A stretch of DNA of 64,000 nucleotides, from assembly GCF_001436695.1 (NCBI RefSeq), contig NZ_AYZG01000051.1, forward strand, positions 86,211-150,210. Direction: 5' to 3'. The notes under the pieces were generated by a model. The model had not been told where the DNA came from. It did no database searches and saw only the letters and a program-made list of their open reading frames with translations. The translations under genes and the position numbers were made by a program. Below are positions 24,405-34,139 of the stretch, piece after piece. The stretch comes from Lactobacillus taiwanensis DSM 21401. Lineage in GTDB: Bacteria; Bacillota; Bacilli; Lactobacillales; Lactobacillaceae. Within the stretch, counting starts at the first letter, position 1. The number at the start of each line of letters is the position of its first letter.

Positions 24405-27221
24405 ATGAAAAAAGCCTTTACAGATGATGTTTTTGCTGTGGTCGATTTAGAAACTACAGGCACGCAACGTAACCAAGGCGATCATATTATTCAATTTGGC
24501 TGTGCGATCATCAAAAAGCGTAAGGTAGTAAAAACATATTCATTCTTAATCAATCCTCATCGTGAGATCCCTCCTGCTGTTGAAAATTTAACTCATATTA
24601 GTAATGAAGATGTAGCTGACGCTCATGATTTTCGTTATTATGCGCCTAAAATTCGTAAAATTTTAGAAAACACGATTTTTGTTGCTCATAATGTAAATTT
24701 CGATCTTCCATTTCTAAACTATGAACTAGTTAGTGCAGGATTAGAGCCTTTCACTGGAAAAGCAATTGATACAGTTGAATTAGCCCAAATTGCTTTTCCA
24801 ACTTTTCCTTCGTATAAATTAAGAGACCTTACTAGTCGCTTAAAAATTAAACATTTGGATCCTCACCGCGCTGACTCAGATGCCTTAGTGACGGCTAAAT
24901 TATTATTAAAAGTAATTAAAAAGTTGGAAAATCTTCCTCAGGCGACTCTTAATACTTTAACGTCATTATCAAAAGGACTTTTAAGAGACACAGATTATAT
25001 TTTTCATGAAATAGGTCAGGTTGCTCGTCAAACAAAAAGGCCATTAGACAAAGATCTGATTCAGGTAAAGCATTTGATTTTAAAACGGCAAAATATAGCT
25101 GTTCGTAATAATGAAGCTGTAACTAAGGGCTCATTTCCTCAAAGTGACGATGAAAAGAAGGAGTTGTTCAAGAAGCACCTACGTTTTAGGCGTGGTCAAG
25201 TTAGTTTAATTAATAGACTACATGACTTTGTATATAGCGATTCTGATGATTCATTAGTTGTTGAAGCGCCTAATGGGAGTGGAAAAACTTTTAGTTATTT
25301 GATGGCATATGCCTATGAGCTTTATTCTGGTCGAAAATTAGTAGTAGCTACCCCAACTAAGGTTTTACAAGAACAAATTTTAAAGCAAGAAGTTCCGCAA
25401 CTTTTAAGAATTACGCATCTAGATTTAGATGCTCAAATTGTTAAATCAAGTAGTCATTATCTAGATTTAGATGGTTTCTATAATTCTCTTTATCAAACTG
25501 ATAATCCTATTCAGCAAACATTAATCCTGCAAATGGGGATATTAATTTGGCTAACTGAGACTGAAACTGGTGACTTAGACGAATTACAATTAACTAATTA
25601 TCAAGCTCCATTATTTACGTCAATTGAACATCCTGGAGATGCAAGAATTGGAACAGCTTTTGCAGACTATGATTTTTGGAATTTAGCTCGCAGTCGTCAA
25701 GAACAAGCAGATATTTTAATTACCAATCATGCCTATCTTGCTAATCATTATATGGATTCAATTTGGGGACAAAATCCATTTCTAGTAGTTGATGAAGCCC
25801 ACCGATTTGTAGAAAATGTTGCAAGTTCTAGAAATGATTCGCTGCAATTTGAAAGTTTTTGGGGTATGTGCAGTCACTTACGTAATTTACTTTTTTATGC
25901 TGATGATAGTGCTAAGGTTAGGTTTGGAAATAAATTAGAATTCAAGTTAATTCTAGATAAACTGGAAGATCATACTACCGATTTAATTCATGCCATAAAT
26001 AATGTTCAGAATGCACTTTATGACAATCGACGTTTTGCGACAAGTAGGGAAGAAAACCGCCAAAATGCTATCAGCTTAGGTTTTCAAGGTAAAGATTTAT
26101 TCAGGGACATCCCTCAATTTAGGCATTTGTTAAATCAAATGCAGGATAATATCGAATTAGTACGCCAAGAAACAAACCAAATTTTATTTTTACTTTATCA
26201 TCAACAAAAGAATTTATTGACTAGCGATGATGTTTTAATAAAAGATTTGCAAGATGAGGTTGATCATCTCGATTATTATTCAGAACAGAATTACTTATTG
26301 CTAGATCAACTAAGTGAACCTAAAAAACTAGATCATAAGGGCTTTGTCTTGGAAATAAGTAATAAAGACGATCCTTTGTCTACAAATTTAACTTGGTTAA
26401 TGCTTGATCCTGAAGAGGAAGTTCAACAACTATATCATTATTTCAACAAAAAATTATTTATTTCGGCTACTTTAGCAGAACAAGATAATTTCTCTTACAC
26501 AATTAAAAATTTATATTTAGATCCTAAAAAGACACTAACTTATCGAGCAAAACCCTCTTTTAAAGTAGAAAAGCATTTAAAAATTTATGCTCTTTCTGAT
26601 ATTAATGCTCCTGAAAATCCAAATAGTCCTGAATATGAAGAATTTGTAAGTAATTTGCTGACTAAAATTAAAAATTATGATCATATTTTAGTATTATTTA
26701 CAAACTTAGATGTGATTAGAGACGTCTTTAGTAGATTAAGTGAAGATACTGATACTTTGAAGGATTATGAAATTTTAGCTCAAGGATTAACTGGTTCTAA
26801 CGAAAAAATAGCTAAACGATTCGGAATAGCAGAAAAAGCACTATTACTTGGAGCAAATAGTTTTTGGGAGGGAATAGACTTTAAGCACAATGGTGTTGAT
26901 TTAGCTATTGTTACGCGTCTTCCATTTGAATCGCCTGATCAGCCAGAAGTAAAACTACGAACTGAGTCGTTGAAAAAAAAGATAGGAGCCGATAAAATTT
27001 TTGATGCTGACACTCTTCCGCGTGCCATTTTACGATTTAGGCAAGGATGTGGTAGATTGATTAGAAATGAACGTGATCATGGGACCTTTGTGGTTTTAGA
27101 TCAACGTGTTTGGAATAAGTCATATGGTGAACAATTTTTAGCAGGTCTTCCTGTGAGCGCTAAAAAGGTAAGCCAGCAACAATTACTAAATATTTTAAGG
27201 AATAGCAAACAAAATGAATAA
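24405..27221 (+). CDS. dinG: DinG-type exonuclease/helicase
   Basis: 938 residues, two domains. Residues 1-165 form a DEDDh exonuclease (AVVDLETTGT, FVAHNVNFDLPFL, HRADSDALVTA). The rest is an XPD/DinG-like helicase: Walker A EAPNGSGKTFSYL, VVDEAHRF (D-E-A-H), LGANSFWEGIDF, GCGRLIRNERDHG. The stretch between Walker A and the DEAH box, where E. coli DinG carries four iron-sulfur cysteines, has no Cys (KSSSHYLDLDGFYN). Gram-positive DinG proteins with this layout act mainly as 3'-5' exonucleases. GAAGGGAG precedes ATG 24405. Overlaps the next gene by 8 nt. Confidence 0.9.
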   Translation: MKKAFTDDVFAVVDLETTGTQRNQGDHIIQFGCAIIKKRKVVKTYSFLINPHREIPPAVENLTHISNEDVADAHDFRYYAPKIRKILENTIFVAHNVNFDLPFLNYELVSAGLEPFTGKAIDTVELAQIAFPTFPSYKLRDLTSRLKIKHLDPHRADSDALVTAKLLLKVIKKLENLPQATLNTLTSLSKGLLRDTDYIFHEIGQVARQTKRPLDKDLIQVKHLILKRQNIAVRNNEAVTKGSFPQSDDEKKELFKKHLRFRRGQVSLINRLHDFVYSDSDDSLVVEAPNGSGKTFSYLMAYAYELYSGRKLVVATPTKVLQEQILKQEVPQLLRITHLDLDAQIVKSSSHYLDLDGFYNSLYQTDNPIQQTLILQMGILIWLTETETGDLDELQLTNYQAPLFTSIEHPGDARIGTAFADYDFWNLARSRQEQADILITNHAYLANHYMDSIWGQNPFLVVDEAHRFVENVASSRNDSLQFESFWGMCSHLRNLLFYADDSAKVRFGNKLEFKLILDKLEDHTTDLIHAINNVQNALYDNRRFATSREENRQNAISLGFQGKDLFRDIPQFRHLLNQMQDNIELVRQETNQILFLLYHQQKNLLTSDDVLIKDLQDEVDHLDYYSEQNYLLLDQLSEPKKLDHKGFVLEISNKDDPLSTNLTWLMLDPEEEVQQLYHYFNKKLFISATLAEQDNFSYTIKNLYLDPKKTLTYRAKPSFKVEKHLKIYALSDINAPENPNSPEYEEFVSNLLTKIKNYDHILVLFTNLDVIRDVFSRLSEDTDTLKDYEILAQGLTGSNEKIAKRFGIAEKALLLGANSFWEGIDFKHNGVDLAIVTRLPFESPDQPEVKLRTESLKKKIGADKIFDADTLPRAILRFRQGCGRLIRNERDHGTFVVLDQRVWNKSYGEQFLAGLPVSAKKVSQQQLLNILRNSKQNE

Positions 27222-27708
27222 ATATGTGAAAAAGAGTCTTAAAATTACAGGAATTGTAGTCGGAGTAGCTGCAGTAATTTATTTATTTATCTGTATTATT
27301 TTTTACTTTGCAACTAAACCTATGAGCGATAGTATTAAGCAAACAAATGATATTGCCCTTCAAAAAACGCCAATTACAACAATTACTAAAAATTATCATC
27401 TAAGTCGCAGCGTTGAAAGTAATAGCTTAGTCGGTACTAGTGAAAAAGGTAAAAAGTATTACTTTATCTATCTTCCTCATAGTAAAAAAGCCTATCTTTA
27501 CCAAGCAAGTAAAGGTAAAAGTGAAGAACAAATAAAGGAAATTTTTAATGACGCTCATCCAGGGCACAGTAAAGTTAAGTGTGAACTAGGCTGGTATAAA
27601 GGAGTACCTGTATGGGAAATAACATATAAAAAGGAAAATGGAAATTATGGGTATGTTATTTACGACTTCAAAACTGGAAAAGAATTAGTCTATGCAGACA
27701 ATTTATAA
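27214..27708 (+). CDS. ypmB: YpmB-like membrane-anchored protein (DUF5590)
   Basis: 164 residues. One N-terminal membrane segment (about 10-33, ITGIVVGVAAVIYLFICIIF) is followed by an extracellular domain with two PepSY-like strands (KYYFIYLPHSKKAYLYQ and GNYGYVIYDFKTGKEL). The name rests mainly on position: it sits between dinG and asnS, as in Bacillus. No enzyme motif is seen; function unknown. ATG 27214 overlaps dinG by 8 nt. Confidence 0.7.
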   Translation: MNKYVKKSLKITGIVVGVAAVIYLFICIIFYFATKPMSDSIKQTNDIALQKTPITTITKNYHLSRSVESNSLVGTSEKGKKYYFIYLPHSKKAYLYQASKGKSEEQIKEIFNDAHPGHSKVKCELGWYKGVPVWEITYKKENGNYGYVIYDFKTGKELVYADNL

Positions 27709-27776
27709 ATTTGTTAAACTAAAGAGTGATTTTTTAGTATAATAAAATTGAATTTAATTAAAAAGGTTGGTAAGTA

Positions 27777-29075
27777 ATGACAGAATTAATCTCAATTAAA
27801 GATTCTTCTAAACATGTAGACCAAGAAGTTAAAATGCATGTTTGGTTAACTGATAAACGCTCAAGTGGTAAGATTATCTTCTTACAATTACGTGATGGAA
27901 CAGCATTTTTCCAAGGCGTTATTCGTAAGAATGATGTTTCTGAAGAAGTTTTCGAAGCTGCTAAATCTTTGCGTCAAGAAGCTAGTTTTTATATCACTGG
28001 TACTGTTCACGAAGATAAGCGTTCCCACTTCGGCTATGAAATTCAAATTTCAGATTTAGAAATTGTTTCTAACAACGAAGGTTACCCAATTGGTAATAAG
28101 GAACATGGTGTTGACTTTTTACTTGATAATCGTCATTTATGGTTAAGATCTAAGCGTCCATTTGCTATTATGCAAATTAGAAATACTATGTTTAAAGCAA
28201 CTATTGATTTCTTCGAAAAAGAAGGATTCATTAAGTTTGATGCTCCTATCTTTATGCACTCTGCTCCAGAAGGCACCACTCAATTATTCCATGTTGAGTA
28301 CTTCAACAATGACGCTTACTTGTCACAATCCGGTCAATTATATGGTGAAGCTGGTGCTATGGCGTATGGAAAGATCTTTACTTTTGGACCAACATTCAGG
28401 GCAGAAGAATCTAAGGGACGTCGTCATATGACAGAATTCTGGATGATGGAACCAGAAATGGCATGGATGCATCAAGATGAATCTTTAGATATCCAAGAAA
28501 GATACTTGGCTTATATGGTTAAACAAGTCCTTGAAAATAATGAGTACGAATTAAAGATTTTAGGTAGAGATCCTGAAAAATTACGTCCAACAACAGAAGG
28601 TAACTTTACTCGTCTTTCATATGATGATGCTATTAAAATGCTTCAAGAAGCTGGCCGTGATATTAAATGGGGCGATGACTTCGGTGCACCTGATGAAGGA
28701 TACATTTCAGACCAATTTGATCGTCCAGTCTTCATCGTTAACTACCCAACCACAATTAAGCCTTTCTACATGAAGAAGAATCCTGATAATCCTAAAGAAT
28801 ACTTATGTGCTGATGTAATTGCACCAGAAGGATACGGTGAAATTTTCGGTGGTTCTGAACGTGAAGGTAACTACGAAATCTTGAAGCAACAAATTGAAGA
28901 AGCTGGCTTAGATCTTAAAGATTATCAATGGTATCTTGATCTTCGTAAGTTCGGTGGTGTTCCTCATTCAGGATTTGGTATGGGATTTGAACGTACTATT
29001 GCCTGGGTATGTCACCTTGATCATATTCGTGAAGCAATTCCATTCCCAAGACTAATTAACAGAATGCAACCATAA
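27777..29075 (+). CDS. asnS: asparaginyl-tRNA synthetase
   Basis: 432 residues, class IIb. The N-terminal OB-fold anticodon-binding domain (residues 15-100, VHVWLTDKR type, here [20 protein letters not shown]) is followed by the class II core: motif 2 [20 protein letters not shown], and motif 3 [16 protein letters not shown] near the C-terminus, ending [12 protein letters not shown]. It charges tRNA-Asn directly. Codon use is clearly more biased to translation-optimal codons than its neighbours. Preceded by an isolated -10 (TATAAT, 27738-27743) and followed by the hairpin at 29091. Confidence 0.96.
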   Translation: MTELISIKDSSKHVDQEVKMHVWLTDKRSSGKIIFLQLRDGTAFFQGVIRKNDVSEEVFEAAKSLRQEASFYITGTVHEDKRSHFGYEIQISDLEIVSNNEGYPIGNKEHGVDFLLDNRHLWLRSKRPFAIMQIRNTMFKATIDFFEKEGFIKFDAPIFMHSAPEGTTQLFHVEYFNNDAYLSQSGQLYGEAGAMAYGKIFTFGPTFRAEESKGRRHMTEFWMMEPEMAWMHQDESLDIQERYLAYMVKQVLENNEYELKILGRDPEKLRPTTEGNFTRLSYDDAIKMLQEAGRDIKWGDDFGAPDEGYISDQFDRPVFIVNYPTTIKPFYMKKNPDNPKEYLCADVIAPEGYGEIFGGSEREGNYEILKQQIEEAGLDLKDYQWYLDLRKFGGVPHSGFGMGFERTIAWVCHLDHIREAIPFPRLINRMQP

Positions 29076-29090
29076 TTTAATATAATTTAG

Positions 29091-29121
29091 AAAGTTGAAC
29101 TAAGTTAGTTCAGCTTTTTTT
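29091..29121 (+). terminator. intrinsic terminator of asnS
   Basis: AAAGTTGAACTA-AGT-TAGTTCAGCTTT (one G-T pair) running into seven T residues. Confidence 0.8.
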
Positions 29122-29135
29122 GAAAGGAAAATCAT

Positions 29136-29780
29136 ATGGCATCTTTTGCCACTATTCAAAAAGAAGGCTTTACAGTTATTTCTAATAGTCTTTTACGATA
29201 TTACCCGACTTTAAAATTATCTGAAATCGAAGCTATGCTTTTATTGCAATTAGAAGCTTTTAAACAGGCAAATAATTTTTTCCCTAGTGATAATGAATTG
29301 TCTGAACGAATGAACTTATCTCCTGTTGAGATTTCTCAAATAATTCAAGATTTAATCGATAAGGAAATAATTGAACTAGGTCAAAAAAGGGATAAAGAGG
29401 GTAGGATTACTAATTTTTATGATTTAAATCTCTTGTATCAAAAATTAGATAAAATTATTGATGAAAATGACGCAAATAATGACGATCAATTTAATCTAAC
29501 TTCTGACGTGGAAGAAAAAAGAAAAGTAAATCCTCTTCAAGAATTGGTTAGACAATTTGAAATTGAATTTGGACGACTTTTAAGCCCAATAGAAAAGCAA
29601 GAAATCGCAGCGTGGCTTAATATCGACCACTATAATCCCGAAATTGTAAAATTAGCACTTAGAGAGGCTATTTTGGCTCAAGTGTATAATTTTAAATATG
29701 TTGATCGAATTTTATTGAATTGGCAACGTCATGGTCTTAATACACCAGATCAAATTAAGAACTTTCTTCAACGAAACTAG
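29136..29780 (+). CDS. dnaD: DnaD replication initiation protein
   Basis: 214 residues in the DnaD layout. An N-terminal winged-helix domain (residues 15-100, with LSERMNLSPVEISQIIQDL as the recognition region) and a short linker lead to a C-terminal DDBH2 domain with IEFGRLLSPIEKQEIAAWL and YNFKYVDRILLNWQRHGL (family Y-x-x-x-I-L-x-x-W). DnaD loads helicase with DnaB and DnaI. Position between asnS and nth matches Bacillus. GAAAGGA precedes the ATG. Confidence 0.92.
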   Translation: MASFATIQKEGFTVISNSLLRYYPTLKLSEIEAMLLLQLEAFKQANNFFPSDNELSERMNLSPVEISQIIQDLIDKEIIELGQKRDKEGRITNFYDLNLLYQKLDKIIDENDANNDDQFNLTSDVEEKRKVNPLQELVRQFEIEFGRLLSPIEKQEIAAWLNIDHYNPEIVKLALREAILAQVYNFKYVDRILLNWQRHGLNTPDQIKNFLQRN

Positions 29781-29788
29781 GTGATTAG

Positions 29789-30418
29789 ATGGAAAAGCTT
29801 TTATCTGATGAAGAGGCACGATTAGTTTTAAAAAGAATTCTTGCACTTTATCCAGACGCAAAAGGTGAATTACACTGGGATACAAAGTTTCATTTGTTAT
29901 GTGCTGTTTTAATGAGTGCACAGACAACTGATAAAATGGTTAACAAAGCAACGCCTAAGTTCTTTAGCGATTATCCAGATAGTGCAAGCTTGGCTCAAGC
30001 GGATATTAAAGATATTGAAGATCATATTCGGACAATCGGCTTATATCGTACTAAAGCTAAGCATTTAAAAGAGACAGCACAAATTATTACAGAAAAATTT
30101 AATGGTAAAATTCCCAAGGATAAAAAAGTTTTAATGACTCTTCCTGGGGTAGGAGAGAAAACTGCAAATGTTGTTTTAGCTGAGGGCTTTAAAGTACCTG
30201 CAATTGCAGTTGATACACATGTTTCCCGTATCTCTAGGCGATTTAAAATAGTGGATGAGAAGGCTACGCCACATGAAGTAGAAAAAAGACTAGAAGAATT
30301 GTTGCCAGAAGATGAATGGATTAGAACACACCATGCCATGATTTTATTTGGTCGGTATACAATGCCAGCTAGAACTAAAAATCAAGATCCATATTCTTTT
30401 TTGCCACCATTAAAATAG
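29789..30418 (+). CDS. nth: endonuclease III-type DNA glycosylase without Fe-S cluster
   Basis: 209 residues. The helix-hairpin-helix LPGVGEKTANVVL with catalytic Lys and the catalytic Asp in AVDTHVSRISRR are intact, so base excision of oxidised pyrimidines is expected. In E. coli Nth the C-terminus carries C-x6-C-x2-C-x5-C for a [4Fe-4S] cluster. Here that region reads LFGRYTMPARTKNQDPYSFL, with every cysteine replaced. Starts 8 nt after dnaD, same operon, as in Bacillus. Confidence 0.94.
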   Translation: MEKLLSDEEARLVLKRILALYPDAKGELHWDTKFHLLCAVLMSAQTTDKMVNKATPKFFSDYPDSASLAQADIKDIEDHIRTIGLYRTKAKHLKETAQIITEKFNGKIPKDKKVLMTLPGVGEKTANVVLAEGFKVPAIAVDTHVSRISRRFKIVDEKATPHEVEKRLEELLPEDEWIRTHHAMILFGRYTMPARTKNQDPYSFLPPLK

Positions 30419-30442
30419 CTTAATTTTAAGTACAAAATAAGA

Positions 30443-30480
30443 AAATACCACAGAAGTTTATTATCGCTTCTGTGGTATTT
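30443..30480. terminator. bidirectional terminator between nth and pbp1A
   Basis: 14-bp perfect arms AAATACCACAGAAG / CTTCTGTGGTATTT with a 10-nt loop, flanked by T-rich sequence on both outgoing strands. Confidence 0.8.
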
Positions 30481-30493
30481 CTTTTGCTATATT

Positions 30494-32878
30494 TTAGTGA
30501 TTATTGGAGTTGCTTTTCTGATTCTGTTGTTGGTTTTGATTGTTGTTTTGATTATTTTGGTTTTGTTGTTGCGAATTGTTGTTATTTTGTTGATTGTCAG
30601 ATCTGTTTTCGTTTTGTTGATTATTATTCTGATTATTAGAATTACGATTTTCAGAAGTAGATGATTGTTTTTGACTAGAAGATTGTTGAGATCTACTTGA
30701 TGATGAAGAGCTAATTTGGGAATGAGATTGTCCCTTAGAAGAAGTATCATCTTCAGTATCAATTCTTGTATCAATGTCATCGTCTTCTTCATCTTTACGT
30801 TTGTCAACAGTTACTTCGCTGTATGGATTACTTGGCGCATGTCCCTTAACAAATAATTGCCAACTAGAGTTACTTGCATTTGGAGAAACAACTTTATCCT
30901 GTGTACCATTAGCAATTCTGCGTCTAACAACTGTACTTGGTTTGTTCCAATCTTTATTAGCTTTGTCTTTCATTAGGTAGGACATCATTTGTTTATATAA
31001 AAGTTGAGCCGATGAGGCACCAACGCCAGATGGTGTACCATCTTTCAAATTATCGTAACCAGTCCAAATTCCTATTGAATAAAGTTTAGTATAGCCAACA
31101 AACCAAGAATCTTTTGGAGAATTCTTATATTGAGGATATCTCACTAATTCTTCATCAGAATATTTAACTGTACCTGTTTTACCAGCTTCATAAAGATTTT
31201 TAATTCGTGCCTGTGTTCCTGAGCCTTTAGTTAAAACGCCTTTCAGCATATCAGTCATTATGTAAGCTGTTGATTCTTTCATAACCTTAGTACCATTGCT
31301 ATCATAATTTCTAGTCAAGCCATCGGGTGTTTCAATTTTAGAAACAAATTGTGGTTTATGGTAAATACCATTATTAGCAAATGCTGCAAATGCACCAGCC
31401 ATTTGCAGAGAAGAAGCATTTGCACCGATCGCAACTGATAAGCCTGAATCAGAGGGAACATTAACACCCATTTTTCTCGCAAATAGTGAGGCACGTGCAA
31501 CACCAACTTTACTTAAAGTTTTAACTGCAGGTACGTTTCTAGATTGTTCTAGGGCGTGACGCATGGTTATTTTTCCCTCGTATTTGTTATCCCAGTCATA
31601 TAGCTGAATATTAGTACCAGGGTAGACATATTTAGAATCATCTAACATGTGAGATGTTGGCCAATTTAAATATTCAATCGCTGGACCATAATCTAAGACA
31701 GGCTTAATAGTAGAACCGGTAGAACGCCCGGTTTGAACCGCACGATTTAAACCTAATTGAACTGATGGAAGTTTACGTCCACCAATAATAGCAATAATAT
31801 GTCCTGTTCTTGGATCAACAATTGTAGCACCAACTTGCATCTTATCGTTTGTAAATGGTACAGAACCATCATTTACTAGATCGTAGAGTTTTTGTTGAGC
31901 ATCTTGATCAATATTGACAGTAATCTTTAAGTTATCGTTATAAGGATTAAATCCTTTACTCTTAACCTCACTAATTACTTCTTTAATATATGGATCATCT
32001 ACTTTTCTTAATTCTGAAGTAGCATTATTTTTTCTAGGTTGTAATCCTTGAGTGATTGGTTCATTAATTGCCTCTTGGTATTGGGCTTTAGAAATCTTAT
32101 CATTTCTAAGCATTGATTTTAAAACAATATCACGTCTATATTTAGCTTTTTCAGGATATACATATGGATCATAAGTAACAGGAGCATTAGGCATGCCTGC
32201 AAGAAGAGCAGTTTGTGCTAAATCAAGATCTTTTAGATCTTTACCATAGTAATAATCTGCGGCAGTTCCCATACCGTAATTACCATAGTTCATATATACT
32301 TTATTAATATAGAATTCTAAAATTTGTTCTTTGCTAAATTCTCGTTCAACCTTCATTGAAAGCCAAGCTTCTTGAGCCTTTCTTCGAAGGGTTCTTTGAG
32401 AAGCAGCTGTAGAGAAGACTGAGAGTTTAACTAATTGCTGAGTAATAGTAGATCCACCAGCGGCTACACCTTTACTTCTAGCATTAACTAAAACTGAACC
32501 GATAATTCTGATGGGATCAAGTCCAATGCCTTCTTTATAAAAACGTCTATCTTCGACGGAAATGATGGCATTTTTAAGTTCTTTAGGAATCTCTTCATTA
32601 TTAACATAAGTTCGTTTTTCAGATCCTAAAGAAAGAAGAAACTTACCATCTCTGGTGTACAGACTACTTGTCCCTCCACTTTGAAGTTGAGCTTGCGAAA
32701 TGCTTGGTGCATCTTTAGCGTAGTATGCAAATAAACCTATGCCAGAAACAACAACTAACATTGCTACAATAAAGAACCACTTAATTACTTGTAGCCAAAT
32801 TCGTTTGCGAGACTTACCTTTATTAGGGTGAAGGTTTGCCATTCTAGAATTAGTTGGCCTTTGATTATTATCTGCCAT
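30494..32878 (-). CDS. pbp1A: class A penicillin-binding protein (PBP1A type)
   Basis: 794 residues. Basic cytoplasmic tail (1-30), one membrane segment (about 33-53), glycosyltransferase family 51 domain (SVEDRRFYKEGIG with catalytic Glu; GGSTITQQLVKL), then transpeptidase with TGSTIKP (active Ser), EQSRNVPAV (S-x-N) and AGKTGTVKYSD (K-T-G). The last ~100 residues are low-complexity Ser then Gln/Asn repeats facing outward. It polymerises and cross-links peptidoglycan. recU ends 12 nt upstream, the recU-ponA operon order of Bacillus. Confidence 0.95.
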   Translation of the reverse strand: MADNNQRPTNSRMANLHPNKGKSRKRIWLQVIKWFFIVAMLVVVSGIGLFAYYAKDAPSISQAQLQSGGTSSLYTRDGKFLLSLGSEKRTYVNNEEIPKELKNAIISVEDRRFYKEGIGLDPIRIIGSVLVNARSKGVAAGGSTITQQLVKLSVFSTAASQRTLRRKAQEAWLSMKVEREFSKEQILEFYINKVYMNYGNYGMGTAADYYYGKDLKDLDLAQTALLAGMPNAPVTYDPYVYPEKAKYRRDIVLKSMLRNDKISKAQYQEAINEPITQGLQPRKNNATSELRKVDDPYIKEVISEVKSKGFNPYNDNLKITVNIDQDAQQKLYDLVNDGSVPFTNDKMQVGATIVDPRTGHIIAIIGGRKLPSVQLGLNRAVQTGRSTGSTIKPVLDYGPAIEYLNWPTSHMLDDSKYVYPGTNIQLYDWDNKYEGKITMRHALEQSRNVPAVKTLSKVGVARASLFARKMGVNVPSDSGLSVAIGANASSLQMAGAFAAFANNGIYHKPQFVSKIETPDGLTRNYDSNGTKVMKESTAYIMTDMLKGVLTKGSGTQARIKNLYEAGKTGTVKYSDEELVRYPQYKNSPKDSWFVGYTKLYSIGIWTGYDNLKDGTPSGVGASSAQLLYKQMMSYLMKDKANKDWNKPSTVVRRRIANGTQDKVVSPNASNSSWQLFVKGHAPSNPYSEVTVDKRKDEEDDDIDTRIDTEDDTSSKGQSHSQISSSSSSRSQQSSSQKQSSTSENRNSNNQNNNQQNENRSDNQQNNNNSQQQNQNNQNNNQNQQQNQKSNSNNH

Positions 32879-32890
32879 TCTTTTTTGTTC

Positions 32891-33502
32891 CTATCTATCT
32901 ATAAAATTATCTATTGCATCCAAGTATGGAAGCGTTGGTTGAAATCCACTCTCAATTTCAACAGAATTATCAATCAATTCTTGAAGGGTCATTGAACTCT
33001 TATGCGGTGTTCTCCAAGCCTCAATTACGAAGCTGGCAGGAGTTACAAAGTAGCGATTAAGAGTTACAAAACGAATAATTGTAAAGCAGATTCCTTTTTG
33101 CTTTAAACATCTTTCAAGATGAATAATTTGATGTTCATGGAAGTTCTTTAAAGGAAACGATCTTTTATTTCTGGTTTCCTTTGCTTCAAAGTCTAAATAT
33201 TTTCCTTGATATACGCCATTATAATCCGTTGTAGAGGCTTGCCGAAAGTATGCTTCTTTAATAACTGCACGGGAGCGTTTAGGATAATCAACTTTAACAA
33301 TCTGAACCGGAGTTGGCTTTTTGTGAACTACAGCAATATCTTCAAGAAGATAATATTTATTTGATTCATTTATTTGCTGTTCAAGGTTCATTCCACGATC
33401 AGAGAATACTACATCTTTGCGATGTTTTTGTTTTCTTGGATGCAAAAGGTCAGTTTGATCTTTAGTATAATGTGTTAAACTGCCTGTTGGATATTTTACC
33501 AT
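32891..33502 (-). CDS. recU: Holliday junction resolvase RecU
   Basis: About 203 residues. Motifs: SDRGMNLEQQINESNKYY near residue 35, and the nuclease site DYNGVYQGKYLDFEAKET followed by SFPLKNFHEHQIIHLE (acidic ligands and E-x-K). RecU cuts four-way junctions in recombination and segregation. ATG 33502 is chosen: AGGAG (33515-33511) is then 8 nt away. The longer frame from 33511 starts inside the ribosome site. Divergent from ypsA. Confidence 0.93.
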   Translation of the reverse strand: MVKYPTGSLTHYTKDQTDLLHPRKQKHRKDVVFSDRGMNLEQQINESNKYYLLEDIAVVHKKPTPVQIVKVDYPKRSRAVIKEAYFRQASTTDYNGVYQGKYLDFEAKETRNKRSFPLKNFHEHQIIHLERCLKQKGICFTIIRFVTLNRYFVTPASFVIEAWRTPHKSSMTLQELIDNSVEIESGFQPTLPYLDAIDNFIDR

Positions 33503-33569
33503 CAACATCACTCCTGTTTAGAATTATAGCAAAGATTTTAAATCATTTTTAGAGAAAGAGGAATCAGTA

Positions 33570-34139
33570 ATGAAGCGTTTGTGGGTTACTGGATATCGTT
33601 CTTATGAATTAAGTATATTTAGTGATAAAGATCCAAAATTAGCTGTAATTAAATATGCACTAAATAATTATTTTAAAAGATTACTTGAAGAAGGAAAAAT
33701 AGATTGGGTAATTAGCGGGGCAAATCTTGGAATTGAACAGTGGGCTTTAGAAACAGCAGTTCAACTACAAGATGAATATGATATTCATACAGCCTTAATG
33801 ACGCCATATCTTGAATTTTCTAAAAGATGGAATGAAAATAACCAAACGAAATATCAAAATTTACTCGAACAAGTTGATTTTACAGCTTCTACGTCGAATT
33901 ATCCTTATATGAGTCCATCTCAATTAAAAAATTATCAGAATTTTATGCTGGGGCATACTGATCGTGCGGTTTTAATCTATGACCCAGAGCATCCTGGTAA
34001 GCCTAAGTACGATTATGATGTTATAGAAAAATATCAAGAACAACATGATTATCCAGTTGATATAATTGATTTTTATGATTTGCAAGAAGCTGCAGAGGAA
34101 TATGAAGAAAATCATCGACAAGAAAATGATTTTTATTGA
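33570..34139 (+). CDS. ypsA: YpsA-like SLOG-family protein
   Basis: 189 residues, DUF1273. Rossmann-type N-terminus (LWVTGYRSYELSIF), then WVISGANLGIEQWALETA (the glycine-rich nucleotide-binding loop), YLEFSKRWNENNQ and LIYDPEHPGKPKYDYD. Bacillus YpsA affects cell division and oxidative stress resistance and is encoded beside GpsB, as here. Ligand not established. Divergent from recU, with GAAAGAGGAA before the ATG. Confidence 0.88.
   Translation: MKRLWVTGYRSYELSIFSDKDPKLAVIKYALNNYFKRLLEEGKIDWVISGANLGIEQWALETAVQLQDEYDIHTALMTPYLEFSKRWNENNQTKYQNLLEQVDFTASTSNYPYMSPSQLKNYQNFMLGHTDRAVLIYDPEHPGKPKYDYDVIEKYQEQHDYPVDIIDFYDLQEAAEEYEENHRQENDFY

Noticed and set aside
30487-30807. 106-codon minus-strand frame in the pbp1A tail
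   Set aside because: It is an out-of-frame reading of the Gln/Asn repeat codons (giving Ile/Lys/Thr/Asn runs), with no ribosome site of its own.
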